A DNA stretch of 64,000 nt. Source: Orientallactaga sibirica. Lineage: Eukaryota > Chordata > Mammalia > Rodentia > Dipodidae. The notes below the pieces were generated by a model, which saw only the letters and a program-made list of their open reading frames with translations, ran no database searches and had not been told where the DNA came from. Shown piece after piece: positions 40,275 to 53,013 of the stretch (positions within the stretch are counted from its first letter, which is position 1; each line of letters opens with the position of its first letter). The stretch covers positions 10,953,001 through 11,017,000 of the forward strand of contig JAEOAD010000048.1 in assembly GCA_036365145.1 (NCBI GenBank). Reading direction: 5' to 3'. Both the position numbers and the translations under genes were made by a program.

Positions 40275-40426
40275 TGAGCACACCAGGGTCTCCAGCCACT
40301 GCAAATGAACTCCAGATGCATGTGCCTCCTTGTGCATCTGGCTTATGTGGGTCCTGGGGAATGGAACCAGGGTCCTTTGGCTTTGCAGGCAAATGCCTCA
40401 ACCACTAAGTCATCTTCTCCAGCCCC
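40171..40426 (-). repeat. DIP SINE with long (AG)n
   Basis: AG runs between 40195 and 40270, ending catcttctccagcccc. Confidence 0.92.
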
Positions 40427-40974
40427 CTATACATGGTTTTTAAGGAAAATAACATGATGAACATGAAGGGATTTATCTTGAAGATTTTATTTATCTTGGC
40501 ACTTGACAGATGATAACGAGTTGAAGGGCTACACTTCCTAGTCCTCAGATGCAGAAACAGAAAAGAAAGTTTCTTTGCTGGATCGGTGTTTGGGGACAAG
40601 CTGTTCGTCACACATTTACCAAGTGTAGCTGGTGAACTGGAACATGTGAGCTGATTTGCACGCCATCTAACTACCCTCAGCAGTGACACGTCCACAGTTA
40701 GGACATTTGTGAGATGACCTCAGGAAGCCATGGCTGACCTGCCACCCTGACATTATATAATTTCTTATCCGTGTTTGTAGTTTTTGCTTTTTGAGGACTA
40801 AAAGCCATGTGAAAGTTACATCTATATAACACTTGGCTTGATTAGTGTAGATGCCCTAGAGAGGCTTCACTGACACTGAGCTGATCACACACACCCATGG
40901 CTGCCTGACTTCTCTACTCTTCTCTACTGACAGACATGACATATCCTATACCTTAAGGCTCATGCAAGACCCAT

Positions 40975-41048
40975 TCCCACCCTGGCTGGCCTTGAGCTTG
41001 CAGCAATCCTCCTGCCTCAGCCTCTCGAGTGCTGAGATGACACTGACA
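40975..41048 (-). repeat. B1 fragment
   Basis: ctggctggccttgagcttgc to tctcgagtgctgagatgac. Confidence 0.65.
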
Positions 41049-41737
41049 ACCATCGTGGAGTCACGACACACCGCTGAAGTTTTCCAAAGAGCTTATGAGT
41101 CAGCTGCTTGCTCTCACTGTGGAATCACAGTGTGAGAATGTGAACACATCTGAGCAGGGAACACTGTGTTCTAACACACCAATAAGCCTGTCCTCTTCAA
41201 AGCATTGCCTCGAACACCCAAGGGGAGAGCGGATATGAACACATCAGGGAGGACAAAGAGTAATTAAAGGAACAACAGTTTTGGCTGACAGCACAAGGAG
41301 ACAGAGTCCCCAATGAAAGTGAGAAGCATTTTCTGTCTGTGTAAAGGTTAGAAGGACATTGTATGGCATTCGTTGTGAAACCAAGAAATACAAAATGAAA
41401 ATTACCGAAGTGAAAACAGGTGGCTCCAGATTCCACAAACATCCCTGGAACAGGTGGAGTATGAGGACTTTGCTCGCTCAACCGTCTTTCCCTCAAGGAA
41501 GTCTTCCTGAACCAATCTCCAACACCAGGTCCCCTCCCCCATCCTTATGAGCCTGGAAAACTCACACGTTCTCCCTTCCACAGTACATGCCATGGTGTAG
41601 AGCCACTTCACATTGTAAAAATATGATTCACTATGACATGTGCATGGAGGATGTCTCAAGTGCCACTTTTCATTTGCCAGGGTGCCCCAGACACATATCC
41701 ACCTCTATATGTCTCTCTCAACACTGAAAAGTCACAG

Positions 41738-41872
41738 AGCCTGCTGGGCACTCAGAAGGCAGAGGTACAAGGATTGCTGTAAGTTTGAGGCCAGCCTGGC
41801 ACTACACAGTGAGTTTCAGGTCAGCCTGGGCTAGAATGGGACCCTGCCTCGAACAAAGAACAACAACAAAAA
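41738..41872 (+). repeat. B1 SINE, 5'-truncated
   Basis: ctgggcactcagaaggcaga to gggaccctgcctcgaacaaa. Confidence 0.85.
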
Positions 41873-42239
41873 TGCTGCAGAGCCGAGCAGGGTTTCATGT
41901 GTGTGCCATATTGACAAAGGCACCATGCTAGGGGTATGTGGTTTCTTCAGATACGAGGATCTCTGCTTTGTGTGTACATTTTAGTGTTAAGTTGGAGTAA
42001 AGTATATGTAAGGTATACCATTTTTTATTTATAATGATTTTCATTTGGAGCTTTAAAATGTGAACATATTGCAAATTAGTCATATTCACTGGATTATCCT
42101 TCTGTGTCCCCTCTCCTCTGTCCCCATTCTTCTTCAGTGGGGGTATCTGTAATCACTGTGGGTCATGAATAAGTAGATGATTCAGAGTCATTACATACAT
42201 TCACGATAAACTTCAATCACCTCCACTATTAATTTGTTA

Positions 42240-42275
42240 AATATATTTTATTCATTTATTTGAGAGAGAGAGAGG

Positions 42276-42309
<34 letters not shown>

Positions 42310-42440
42310 ATGGGTGCACCAGGGCCTCCAGCCACTGCAAATGAACTCCAGATGCATGTGCCCCCTTGTGCATCTGGCTTGTGTGGGTCCTGGGGCTTTG
42401 AAGGCAAACACCTTAACCGCTAAGTCATCTTCTCCAGCCC
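42240..42440 (-). repeat. DIP SINE with internal deletion
   Basis: gggtcctgg joins directly to ggctttgaaggc, so the gaattgaacc block is lost. Confidence 0.9.
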
Positions 42441-43731
42441 ATCAACTATTAATTTTTGACACTGTTTCAGGCTGGAAATTTTCAGCCATGAAACACATAC
42501 TCACACCCCAAATAGGCAAGACAGTAATTTTATTTTATCTCTTGTCTTAAACCACTCATGGTGACAGAGCTAATATCATGACATCATTGATACTTTTCAA
42601 TGGCTTTGTACTATGGCAGCAATGGTGTTTATTTTACATACATTCGAAAATGAGAACGTATCTATATGCTAGCCAAATGTGAATGCTCATCACACATACG
42701 GGCCTGCAGTCCCCTGCCACAACTCTGTCGTCCTCACCCTGGGAACCCACAGCTTGACTCCCTTTCCATCACCACTCAAAAGAGGATCCTGCTGCCATGG
42801 CGGGAGGAAGGTGATCAGGTCCAGCCACATCCTGAAACTTCCCATGACCTAAAGTCATTTTTTTCCCACTACAAATGGTGCAACTGTGGTTGGATGAGAC
42901 TTCATGCTTGCACGTTTTCATGTACACGAGGAAGAAGCAACACTGTGCAAGGCAGACAAAGTTGATAGGATGCATTATTGCCTACACTGTATTCAGGTCC
43001 ATAAGCCAAGAACGTGGGCTTGAAGCCTCAATCAATATAACATACTAAGTTTTCTGTCCTTAGCAGTTTGTACTCAAGTATGCTGTCTTCATCATATTCT
43101 TTGAAGACTTGGATCAAATATCACTTCCAAAATGGAGGCCCTCCCCATTTTCCCTGGCAGTTACCTGTTAGTTCACACATGGCACTTGGTTTGCACCCGT
43201 TGTGATCAGCATTTCATCATCTTGTCATTTATGTGCCTTCCCCACACCCCTAACACACAGTTGGAATTTACTACCAGACTTCGTTACCCTATGCACACAG
43301 GAAGATGGCTTTGGGCAGAGTGAATCAAGTTTACATTTAAATATTGCCAGGGTTAGATTTACAACAATATGGATTTTTCTCAATGTCCAGAGGTTTAAGA
43401 AATAGAGCTAGAGAAGAGAATAACACACTGGCTAAGAGATGAGAAAGAAAGATGAAGGTAGGGAGGAAGAAGAAAAGGGAAGGGTAGAAGGAATGGGGTG
43501 AACCTAAATGTGGTCAAGTCTTTAGGGCTGATTCCCAATTTTCATGAAGTGTAGGAATTGGAGGAATATGTTATAGTGTGCCACAGAGGGGCTGTGACCA
43601 GCAGACTTCAGATGGATGGAAACTGTAAGAGACAAAGATGTTTCTTCAGTAAGTACATTGAAAGGGGGGAAAAAGAGAAATGGAATAGGAGTTTGTTGAT
43701 GCTTTATTTTATAATTTTATTGCTTGTAGTG

Positions 43732-44048
43732 CTGGAGCTTGAGCCGATGGCATCATGCATGCTAGACAAGCACCGTGTGTGTGTGTGTGTGTGTGTGTGT
43801 TATGAGTGCATGTGTGTGTGTGTGAGGGGGTATGCACATGTTAGTGTGAATGTGTGTATATGCACTTGTGGTCAGAGAACAACCTGGGTATTGTTGCTCA
43901 AGCAACATCCACCTCTTTTTGAGATAGGGTCTATCACTGGCCTAGAGCTCACCAATTAGGCTACACTCATTGGCAGGCCAGTGAACCCCAGGGATCTGCC
44001 TGTCCCAAAAGCAGGGGTTATAAGGGTGTGCTGCCATGACTGACTGGC
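43732..44048 (-). repeat. B4-like composite SINE
   Basis: An ID-like start region (gcatgctagacaagcac), a (GT)n run at 43777-43800, then gagatagggtctatcactgg and aggccagtgaaccccaggga, as in rodent B4/RSINE elements. Confidence 0.6.
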
Positions 44049-44120
44049 TTTCTTTTCTTTTCTTTTCTTTTCTTTTCTTTTCTTTTCTTTTCTTTTCTTT
44101 TCTTTTTTCTTTTTTCTCTT
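44049..44120. repeat. (TTTTC)n microsatellite
   Basis: About twelve TTTTC units, degrading at the right end. Confidence 0.95.
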
Positions 44121-44122
44121 CT

Positions 44123-44264
44123 CTTTTTGAGGTAGGTTTCACTGTAGCCCAAGCTGACTTGAAATTTACTATGTAGTCTCAGGGTGGCCTCGAACTCACA
44201 GTGATCCTCATACCTCTGCCTCCCAAGTGCTGGGATAAAAGGCATATGCCATCCATCACCAGCC
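44123..44264 (-). repeat. B1 SINE
   Basis: gaggtaggtttcactgtagc to tgccatccatcaccagc. The TTTTC run is its expanded tail. Confidence 0.88.
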
Positions 44265-44277
44265 ATCATTTTCTTTT

Positions 44278-44488
44278 TTTTTTTAAAAAAAAATATTTTA
44301 TTTATTTGCAAGGAGAGAGAGAGGGGTGGAGGAGAGAAACACACCAGGGCCTCTTGCCACTACAAATTAACTCCAGACACATAAGCCACTTTGTGCATCT
44401 GGCTTTACATGTCTACTGGGGAATCAAACCCAGGCTGTTAGACTTTGCAAGCAAGTGCTTTTAACCACTGAGCCATCTCTCCATCCCC
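44278..44488 (-). repeat. DIP SINE
   Basis: tttatttgcaaggagagaga to ccatctctccatcccc. Confidence 0.9.
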
Positions 44489-45951
44489 ATTTTCTATAAA
44501 TGACTTGAACATATGTGGGCTTTTGCATTTGGGGAGGGGGTTGTGGCTGGTCTTGGAAACACTCTCCTGTGCATACTGAAGGATAACTGTATTTGCCCCA
44601 AATAATACTGGAGGTATGTACATGGAGTGTGCAACAAATTGGCCATGACTGATCATTGTCAGATGATCACATGGTGCACTGTGTATTTGTTTATGCTTGA
44701 ATGCTCCAAAATAAAATTAATAACTAACATATAGCCATGATACATCTACTTCTTTTACTGTTGATTTTTTAAAGTCATACAATGTTTTATTTTTAAAGCT
44801 GGTACAAGCTGTTCTCAAAAATATACTTCAATAGCACTTATTTAATATTTCATCAGATAAGATTGGGGACAGGCACTTTGCCTGCTATGTGAGAAGGCAG
44901 CTATAGTTCTCAGGAGCCCACTTTCTTCTCCTGATGTTTAGCCCTCTGAGGGGGGTTCTCTCCTGTCCTGAAGGCTTGCACAGGATTTTCCAGTGGGAGT
45001 GAGCAGGGTTCACCTGTGCTTCTCGTATGCTGTGCTGGGGAGCTCCCATCTCCACCCTCTCCTTAAGATAACATACTCTCTTTGTGTCCATATTTATCTA
45101 AGAAGGGTTGGGGAAGACATGGACATCCACCCCGATTTTCAAAGCATTTCAGTGTGTGCTAGCGACATTTTCCCTTCCTAGCTTTTTCCTATTAGAACTC
45201 GCTCTAACCTCCGAGAGGAAAGAGTCTATCAAGACAGGCCCAGACAACTAGAGAGAAGCTTATCTCCCTAGGGTGGGTTTATGTGAGGGAAACAATCACG
45301 CTCTACTTCTGACTTTTCAAGTGGTGCCCCAAAATCCCAAATGTGATCCATATAGGCCAGAGTTCAGGAAGCTAGAAAGATTCAAGCTATCCTGTCTTCA
45401 GGGATAGGAAAACATACAAGTCCAACCCAACAAAGTCACGGAGTTCACAAGAGGTTATTCAATTTGTTATGTGTATCACCAACGCTGTTTAAGATGCTAT
45501 TCTAGTGTCTCTTAGTTATCACAATAGTTCAATGCAAGAAATTTGGAATATTGAAGACCTGATAATGGAGTCTCAATGTCATCTATAATCTGTAAAACTT
45601 TTTACCCTAAGCTCCAGTTACCTTTTGGGTAAAATAAAGGAAAATACCAACCCACCTCAGAGGACTGAAAAGATGAATGGCATAAAGCAGTCACTTACTG
45701 TTGTCACTGCCATTGGGAGAATTTCTTTTACTATCGTTACTTAACATCATGGAAGTGGGTAAGACTGCAATGCATACCTTTTTCTTATATAATGTTTGCA
45801 GCTGAAGCTAGCTCCATATATTTGCCTGGGCAGTAGATACTCTCACTAACATTAAGACTGTGTGCTCAACTTGCTGGAAGGCACCACGTGTAACCAGAAA
45901 GTTGTATTGTAGAAAAGATGAAGGAAAAATTACAAAGAGTAACTGTCCAGC

Positions 45952-46090
45952 CAGGCATGGTGGCACACACCTTTAATCCCAGCACTTGGGAGGCAGAGGT
46001 AGAAGGATCACCGAGAGTTCGAGAACACCCTGAGAATACAGAGTGACTTCCAGGTCAGCCTGGGCTAGGGCTACCTTGAAAAACAAACAT
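45952..46090 (+). repeat. B1 SINE
   Basis: gccaggcatggtggcacaca to gggctaccttgaaaaac. Confidence 0.9.
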
Positions 46091-46219
46091 TGCAAGCAAC
46101 ACTCAGTGACAGATGATTGAAATTGTCTGACACAATTTGAGCTTGCTATAGCAAGAAAGTCTAACCTATTCCAGTGTTCTCTGCTCCATGAGACAAGCTG
46201 TTATATAGACTTAAACAAT

Positions 46220-46285
46220 ATAAAAAAAAAAAAAAAAAAACAAAAAAAAAAAACCAAACAAACAAAAAAACAAAACAAAAAAAGA
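46220..46285. repeat. A-rich low-complexity tract
   Basis: Long A runs broken by C (aaaaaaccaaacaaac type). Confidence 0.85.
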
Positions 46286-46589
46286 GTAAGGGTTGTTTTA
46301 AAAGACAAACCATAACATTCTTACACCGGCTTTAGTCTTACTAGGTAATTTAGATGACTTTGTAACGTAATGATGGGTGTCTATAAAAAGAAACAAGACA
46401 ACAGCAACAAAAACAATAACAATAAAATAGCCACCCAGCAGATTTTGCAGGTCTTGAAGCTACAGTGTTTTTGATGATAAGAACATGTTTATATATAAGT
46501 TAACCGACGGCTTTGCGTACTCTCAATGGGGAAGATTTTACTGTAATGTTTGGTCTGAGTTAGCGAAGAATCTCCAAACTCATTTCAGA

Positions 46590-46930
46590 TTAGGATCTCC
46601 CTTCTCTAGCAGGCACAGAGGACACCGAGCTGTGTGCTGCCTCATCACCATGGTAACAGTGTCCTTCCGAGCGCGGGGGGCAGGGCCCTGCAGATTGCTG
46701 TGCGGCTGAAACTTCTCACCTGGCGCTATCAGCTCGCAGCAGCAGCAGCAGGCATGCGACGTGAAGTCTGAACCACAGAGAAGTGGAGCCCTGAATAGTT
46801 TCGTGACTGTCATCTTTTTCCGCTCTGCTCTTTGTGGTAGCTTTGAAAACACATCTGAGAGGCAAAGGTACACATGGCTCTGAACCAGTGACCTTATTTT
46901 TATTTTTTGCTCTACATCACTCCCCATGGT
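46590..46930 (-). promoter_or_regulatory. CpG-richer island; candidate enhancer or alternative FRY promoter
   Basis: Between about 46625 and 46765 there are nine CpGs, unusual in this intron, plus a short (GCA)n. The minus strand reads gttaccatggtgat (46644-46657), similar to an RFX X-box, and agcgccag|gtgaga at 46720/46719, a strong splice donor pointing toward FRY exon 37990-38043. No ORF joins that exon in frame. Function is inferred only. Confidence 0.25.
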
Positions 46931-47300
46931 GAGGGGCAGCCAGGGGCGCTAGGCATGAATTGTCTTGACAATGTGTCCTCTTGACTGTCTGCTATATAGC
47001 TCATCAGCTTCTAGCCAAGAACCCTCTTGATGCCTGGCTTAGCTCGTCCACAGTAACAAGGGGCCCTGCACTACACATCCCGAGAAGGTTCTAGCAAGAA
47101 CTAACGAGGCACACTTAAAACCCCTGGAGACCCGTAGAAGTGTGCTCGTAGAAACGGACACAACTGTTTCCCCCTGAACTTCCTTTTGCTAATAAAGTGA
47201 GTTTCTGTAAACAAAACCACACACGCTGATTTTTACTCAAAACATTGGGGAAAGTAACTCAAGAATAAGAGAATGATACAGAACTTCCTTTAAAAAAGTA

Positions 47301-47636
47301 TTTCTGTGCATATGGGGGCATGTATGGACAAACATGCCACGTATGTGTGTGGAGGTCAGAGGACAATTTTGAGGTATCTGTGCTCCAACTTTTTAAAGAC
47401 AGGGTCTCACCTCTTGCCCAATACAAAGAAACTTCCAGACTCCAAAGGAGTATCAGACTGGCTGGCTTGCAAGCTGTGGATTTTTGTGGCTTTTCTTCCC
47501 ATTATAACAGTTGCATTGGAATCACAGACGTACACTCCACTTGATATCCAACTTTACAGGGGTGCTGCAGAATTGAGCCTGGGCTGGCATACTTTGCAAG
47601 CGAGTACTTTTAAACACTGAGTCATCTCCTCAGCCC
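47301..47636 (-). repeat. B4-like SINE
   Basis: tgtgtgtggaggtcagagga, aaagacagggtctcacctct and a DIP/B2-like end gcaagcgagtacttttaaac to catctcctcagccc. Confidence 0.55.
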
Positions 47637-47681
47637 AAGACTCATTTTCTAATTAATTAATAATAATAATTATTATTATTT

Positions 47682-47828
47682 TTTTGTTTTTCGAGGTAAG
47701 GTTTCACTCTAACTCAGGCTGACTTGGAATTCACTATGTAGTCTCAGGGTGGCCTCGAACTCAGGGCGATCCTCCTATCTTTGCCTCCTGAGTGCTGGGA
47801 TTAAAGGTGTGCGCCACCATGCCTGGCT
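47682..47828 (-). repeat. B1 SINE with target duplication
   Basis: cgaggtaaggtttcactcta to gccaccatgcctggct. ctaattaattaat occurs on both sides. Confidence 0.92.
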
Positions 47829-47837
47829 AATTAATTA

Positions 47838-48065
47838 ATTTAAAAAAATTTTTAACTTTAATTTTATTTTAGAAAGAGAGACAGAGAGAATTGGTGCACC
47901 AGGGTCTCAGCCACTGCAACTAAACTCCAGAAGCTTGTGCCACTTAGTGGGCATGTGTGACCTTGTGCTTGCCTCACCTTTGTGCATCTGGCTTATGTGG
48001 GATCCAGAGAGTCCTTAGGCTTTACAGGCAAGCGCCTTAACCACTAAGAAATCTCTCCAGCCCCC
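47838..48065 (-). repeat. DIP SINE, long subfamily
   Basis: Extra block gtgggcatgtgtgaccttgt, then a deletion of the gaattgaacc block. Confidence 0.87.
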
Positions 48066-48238
48066 AACACTCATTTTTTAAATTAAAGGCTCCTGAGGTA
48101 ATTTATCTACTGGCTCTTATTTCATTGGAGCCCTCTTCTCCGCCAAATTTAACAATCCTGAGAACACATTCCTCATTTGAATAGTGGAGGGAAGAACTTC
48201 AATTACACTCACTTACAAAGTTAGTCTTCGGTGTAACT

Positions 48239-48239
48239 G

Positions 48240-48275
<36 letters not shown>
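48239..48275. repeat. Poly(A) run of about 35
   Basis: A homopolymer with no attached SINE body upstream. Confidence 0.95.
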
Positions 48276-48279
<4 letters not shown>

Positions 48280-49108
48280 TCTCATGGACACTCTTCCTTT
48301 CTTTTCTGTCTACAACTGCTACCAAGAAACAAGAGATCCAACTTCCCATCATCTGTTTCTGGGTCATGATCTATTTTGTTGGTATTTTAAAAATTTTATT
48401 GGTCCAAACATATTGCTGTAGCTGGGCATGCTAGGTTCAACAAATGGACTTTTAGCTCATCTGGCTGAATGTTCTCTTTGTCCTCAGGTTCTTGCTCCAT
48501 GGACAGCTATGCACAGCCCTGTCTTTAGTCATCCCCTCTCCTGTCCTTCTCTCAGGAACCATCGTGTTCAAACCCTGGTCATCTTGGTGCCTTGCCCTGC
48601 TTACGACACCCCCTCCCCTCTGGCTGCTGTTTCTATTTATGTCTCTCTTCTATTCAGTTCTCTAATGAATGTCCTGCACATCTGTCATCCCCTTAGTTCC
48701 TGCTTCAACCATTGCAATTTGGCTTTTCTCTCAGCATGAAAAACAGAGCCCCTAGGGACCCCCGGAATTTTCCACGTGGGAGCTATTTCTCAGTACTTTC
48801 CTCCCTGGACCTTCAGCTGCAATGAGACATTGCTCATCACTCTTTTATTTCCTCTTGAGTCCCTCCACGTCTGGTCAGCTGTCCCTTTGTCCTCTCTTGT
48901 CATGTCTCTTGGTGGCTATTCCTCCTAAATATTTATATTCTCTAAGGTTAAAGCACCTTGAGAAAAACCTCCTGGAACATTCCAACCCCACGCCCCCAAG
49001 TGATTATACAATTAAGAAGACATTCTCAAAGGCATCAGAAAATATCACCGAATCATAAAAATCCCTAAATTCAGAACACATATATAAAATGACAGTAAAA
49101 GATATCTG

Positions 49109-49425
49109 GGCTGGGGAGATGGCTCAGTCAGTAAGAAGCTTGCCACTCAAGTGTGAGGGCTGGAGTTTAGATCCTCAGCACCCAGGCAAATGCCAGGTTA
49201 GTGTGATAGTCTGTTTGTAATCCCAGAGTATAGACAGGTGGGTCCCTGGGGTAGGGTAGCTAGCTAAACTAGATCATCAGTGAGTGCTGGTACAGGTGAG
49301 AGACTTTGTCTCAGGAAATAAGATGGATAGCAATAACTTCAATCTCTGGCTTATGCACATACATATGTACCCATACATACATATACAAATACACATACAA
49401 ACACACACATACCCTATGCACATCA
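49109..49425 (+). repeat. B4-like SINE
   Basis: Starts ctgggctggggagatggctc, then agatcctcagcacccaggca and gagactttgtctcaggaaat, with a CA/TACA-rich end. Confidence 0.65.
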
Positions 49426-49513
49426 ATACCTAAAAGCCCAATAAAATACACCTTATAATTGCTAGAAAAACCTGTAGACATCAGATGTATGCCAGTTAAA
49501 ATTGCTACAATGA

Positions 49514-49697
49514 GGGCTGGAGAGATGGCTTAGTGGTTAAGGTGCTTGCCTGTAAAGCCAAAGAATCCAGGTTCAATTCCCCAGGATCCATGTAAGCCAG
49601 CTGCGCAAGGAGGTACATGCATCTGGAGTTCATTTTCAGTGGCTGGAGGCCATGCCATGTCCATTCTCTCTCTATCCCAAATAAATTTAAAAAAATG
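49514..49697 (+). repeat. DIP SINE
   Basis: gggctggagagatggcttag to cccaaataaatttaaaaa. Confidence 0.92.
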
Positions 49698-49807
49698 CTA
49701 TAATGAAATAGTAAACAGCCCTGCTGTTAAAATTTATATTGATAACTTTTAAGAATGTAAAATGTTATTTGGAAATGTAGCCACATTATTATCAAGAAAA
49801 GAGACTC

Positions 49808-49986
49808 CTAAGCAGTTAAGGGGCTTGCCTGCAAAACCTAACAACCGGGGTTCAATTCCCGAGTACCCACATAAAGCCAGGTGCACAAAGAGGCATATGC
49901 ATCTGGAGTTTATTTGTAGCAGCTGGAGGCCCTGGCGCTCTTCTATCTTTTTCTTCTGGGAAGTAAATAAAATAAAATAAGAAAGA
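49808..49986 (+). repeat. DIP SINE, 5'-truncated
   Basis: Begins at aagcagttaaggggcttgcc and ends gtaaataaaataaaataag. Confidence 0.85.
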
Positions 49987-50035
49987 CATGCATGTAAAAA
50001 AGAGCCTTCAAAACTTGCCACTATGCAATTATTTA

Positions 50036-50098
50036 TTTTGGGTCTAAGGACTGAACCCAGGACCTCTTGCTCTACCACTGAATGACACCGCCAGTTCC
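50036..50098 (-). repeat. ID-like fragment
   Basis: aggactgaacccaggacctc and gctctaccactgaatgaca. Confidence 0.6.
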
Positions 50099-50264
50099 TA
50101 TGACATTATAACTAAATAAAATTTTTGGCATTTTTTCTGGCACTATAAAACATGATGATTATTTTCATATGATTTCTTCTTTGTGTTAAGAATGATGCTT
50201 CTGTCAGTTCTCATAGGAAGAAGTGCAAACAGCCAAGAAATACATTAAAATTTTTTCTGCATTA

Positions 50265-50435
50265 TTAGCCATCAGGGAAATATAAATAAAAACCACAATG
50301 AGATTCCATCTTATCTGACTCAGTATGGCTTTAGGCGAGAGAAAACAACTGCAACTGTTGAAAAAGGAACCCTCCACAGTTAGTGGGGATGTAAATTAGT
50401 GTAGGCACAATGGGAAGTGGTATAGAAGGTCCTCA
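50265..50435 (+). mobile_element. L1 fragment (3' end)
   Basis: tcagggaaatataaataaaa, accacaatgagattccatct and ttagtggggatgtaaattag. Confidence 0.75.
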
Positions 50436-50485
50436 AAAACAAAACAAAACAAAACAAAACAAAACAAAACAAAACAAAACAAAAA
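50436..50485. repeat. (AAAAC)n microsatellite
   Basis: About nine AAAAC units at the L1/B1 border. Confidence 0.93.
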
Positions 50486-50502
50486 AACAACCTAAAAATA
50501 GG

Positions 50503-50662
50503 CCAGGCATGGTGGCTCACACCTTTAATCCCAGCACTCGGAAGTCTGAGGTAGGAGGATCGCTGTGAGTTGAAAGCCAACCTGAGACTACCTAGTGAAT
50601 TCCAGGTCAGCCTGGGCTAGAACAAGACCCTACCTTGACACTCCACCCACCTCTCCCAAAAA
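50503..50662 (+). repeat. B1 SINE inserted in the L1
   Basis: ggccaggcatggtggctcac to aacaagaccctaccttg. Confidence 0.92.
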
Positions 50663-51000
50663 AGAAACCCTTAAAATTGAATTATCATGTGATCCAGATA
50701 TACTTGCCCCTGGGTAGACACCCAAAGGAATCTACGTCCACATTGACAGAGATACCTGGGCACCCCATCTTTCCATGGGACTATTCATAGTAGCCAAGTT
50801 ATAGAACCAGACTATGCAGACATCGTGGATGAAGGTGAAGAAAATGTAGTGCATTCATAATGGAATTTTATTCAGCTATAAAGAATGAAATTAGGTCATG
50901 TGCAGGAAAGCAGATGGAACTGGTGATCATATGTTAAATCAAATGCGGTAGACACGTAGGACAGATATCACAAGCTTTCTGTCATGTGTCAAATCTAACT
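50663..51000 (+). mobile_element. L1 fragment, continuation
   Basis: atgtgatccagatatacttg, atagtagccaagttatagaa and ggaattttattcagctataa. Confidence 0.75.
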
Positions 51001-51035
51001 ATAATATACATGTTCTTGTATATGTATAAATGTAT

Positions 51036-51038
<3 letters not shown>

Positions 51039-51074
<36 letters not shown>
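51039..51074. repeat. (TA)n microsatellite
   Basis: A pure TA run in the L1 3' UTR-like region. Confidence 0.92.
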
Positions 51075-51078
<4 letters not shown>

Positions 51079-51339
51079 CATATATAATGATATGAAAGTA
51101 GAAGGGGGGCTACTGAAGAGAAAAGGAACCAGTGAGGAGAGAAAATAACAGAAAGAGAGGGTAATGGAATCATTTTGATCAAAATATCTATACATGGATA
51201 AAAATACTGTAATGAAGGCCATAATTTTATATAATGAGTTCAAAGTGATAAAAGGCTATCTCTGTAAATTACAAGCAGAAGCAAATAATAAAAAAGAACT
51301 AGATTGCAAATAAGTTCTGGAGCAATATCTACCCAGTTT

Positions 51340-51540
51340 AAAAAAAAAGTATTTATATATTTATTTGAGAGAGAAAAGGAGAGAAAGAATGAGCACTCCA
51401 GAGCCTCCTGCCTCTGCAAACAATTCCAGATGCATGTGTCACTTTGTGTATCTGGTTTTACATGGGGACTGGGGAATCGAACCCAGGCCCTCAGGCTTTG
51501 CAAGCAAGCTCCTTTAACTGCTGAGCCATCTCCCCAGCCC
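51340..51540 (-). repeat. DIP SINE, diverged
   Basis: gagagagaaaaggagagaaa to ccatctccccagccc. Confidence 0.87.
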
Positions 51541-51551
51541 TCTTTCCAGTT

Positions 51552-51765
51552 TTATAAATTTTATTTATTTATTTGAGCGAGAGAGAGAAAGAGGCAGAGA
51601 GAAAGAGAGAGAGAGAATGGGCAAGTCAGGGCCTTCAGCCACTGCAAATGAACTTCAGACAACATGCCACCCTGTGCATCTGGCTTACGTAGGTACTGAA
51701 GAATCAAACTGAGGTTCTTTGGCTTTGCAGGCAAGTGCCTTAACTGATAAGTAATCTCTCCAGCC
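51552..51765 (-). repeat. DIP SINE with target duplication
   Basis: Ends gtaatctctccagcc. cagttttat lies on both sides. Confidence 0.9.
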
Positions 51766-52806
51766 TTGTGTTCAGTTTTATGTGCTCAAAATGAGGAAAC
51801 TTTGATAATTTCATGAGGTCACTGGTCATGAAAATTATAGCTTCACTCACGGAGGAACTAAACACTATTAAATCGAAATAAAAATCCCGTTGACTTATTT
51901 TCCTACTTCAGAACACTTTTCACATGGTTTATTTGCTAAAAGGTTCAATTGGTGGTGCAAAAAAAAATTCATTTCACAGCTGAAAAAATTCCATTTAGGG
52001 GCCACAAAAGAAATGTTTTTCATCTACATGATTCTAAATATATTCATAGTAAGGAAAACAAACTTCAGATTCAGCTATAGATGAAAAAAATAGTTTGGGA
52101 GCTCATTTGCAAGAACAACTCAGTCAGCAGCTACACAGAACCTTTCCAAAATCATCTCTGGCTTTATAGAGTCTCTATCGATGGTTTGTTCTGGTGAATG
52201 CCTTTATAGATTAAGGAAGGGAGGTGCCAGGCTAAGCTTCCTCACTAAGAAATATCTGTTTTTAAAGTTATTTATTTACTATCAGTGGAAAATAAGTAAT
52301 GCCTTGCTACGTGTATTATAAATACTCCCATCCAACCAGCGGCTTCTCCATCTCATTTTTAGGCAGCAGGATTTCTATCACTTCTCTTCATATTTCCACC
52401 AGGCTCATTGAAGCCACAGTGGCCTCTGCTTAGAGAAGGGTTTGGCCATCAAGACAGCTGACTGTCCTTTAGGGAAGCTGACTTGGAGCCACTGGGCCGA
52501 GACATGAAGGCTGCATTTCTGCTATTTCTACATCCATAGTTAACCGACTCACTTAAACATTTGCTTAGCCTAGAAAGGTTGGCATGTCCAATGGTGGAGA
52601 AAAGTCACCTCTGAAACCTTAGACATGATGAACATTCCATGGTCAGGTTAGTGAGGCTCTAACACTATGTATGGAATAACTTCAGCTGCTTTTGTGATGA
52701 CCCACTGTATGAAGATTCAACTTAATTAGGAGCAGCAGTGAGTCTGTCCTTTAGTGCAGACAGACTGCCTAATTCACAAACTCCTGGAATATGCAAAAGG
52801 GTTCCA

Positions 52807-53013
52807 GGGGCTGCAGAGATGGCTTAGCGGTTAAGCACTTGCCTGTGGCTCAAAGCTCTATTCCCTAGGACCCACATAAGCCAGATGCACAAGGTGGCAC
52901 ATGCATCTGGAGTTCGTTTGCAGTGGCTGGAGGCCCTGGTGCACCCATTCCCTCTCTCTTTCTCTCTACCTCTTGCTCTATCTTTCTGTCACTCTCAAAT
53001 AAAAACAAACAAA
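52807..53013 (+). repeat. DIP SINE with target duplication
   Basis: ggggctgcagagatggctta to caaataaaaacaaac. aagggttccag and aaaggattccag flank it. Confidence 0.92.

Noticed and set aside
46580..46927. Open frame of 115 codons with a run of five Cys
   Set aside because: The Cys run comes from a GCA repeat. The frame does not connect to FRY exons and I recognise no domain.
44049..50485. Regular short repeats (TTTTC, AAAAC, TA) as a CRISPR-like array
   Set aside because: These are microsatellites with 2-5-bp units and no spacers, in a mammalian genome.
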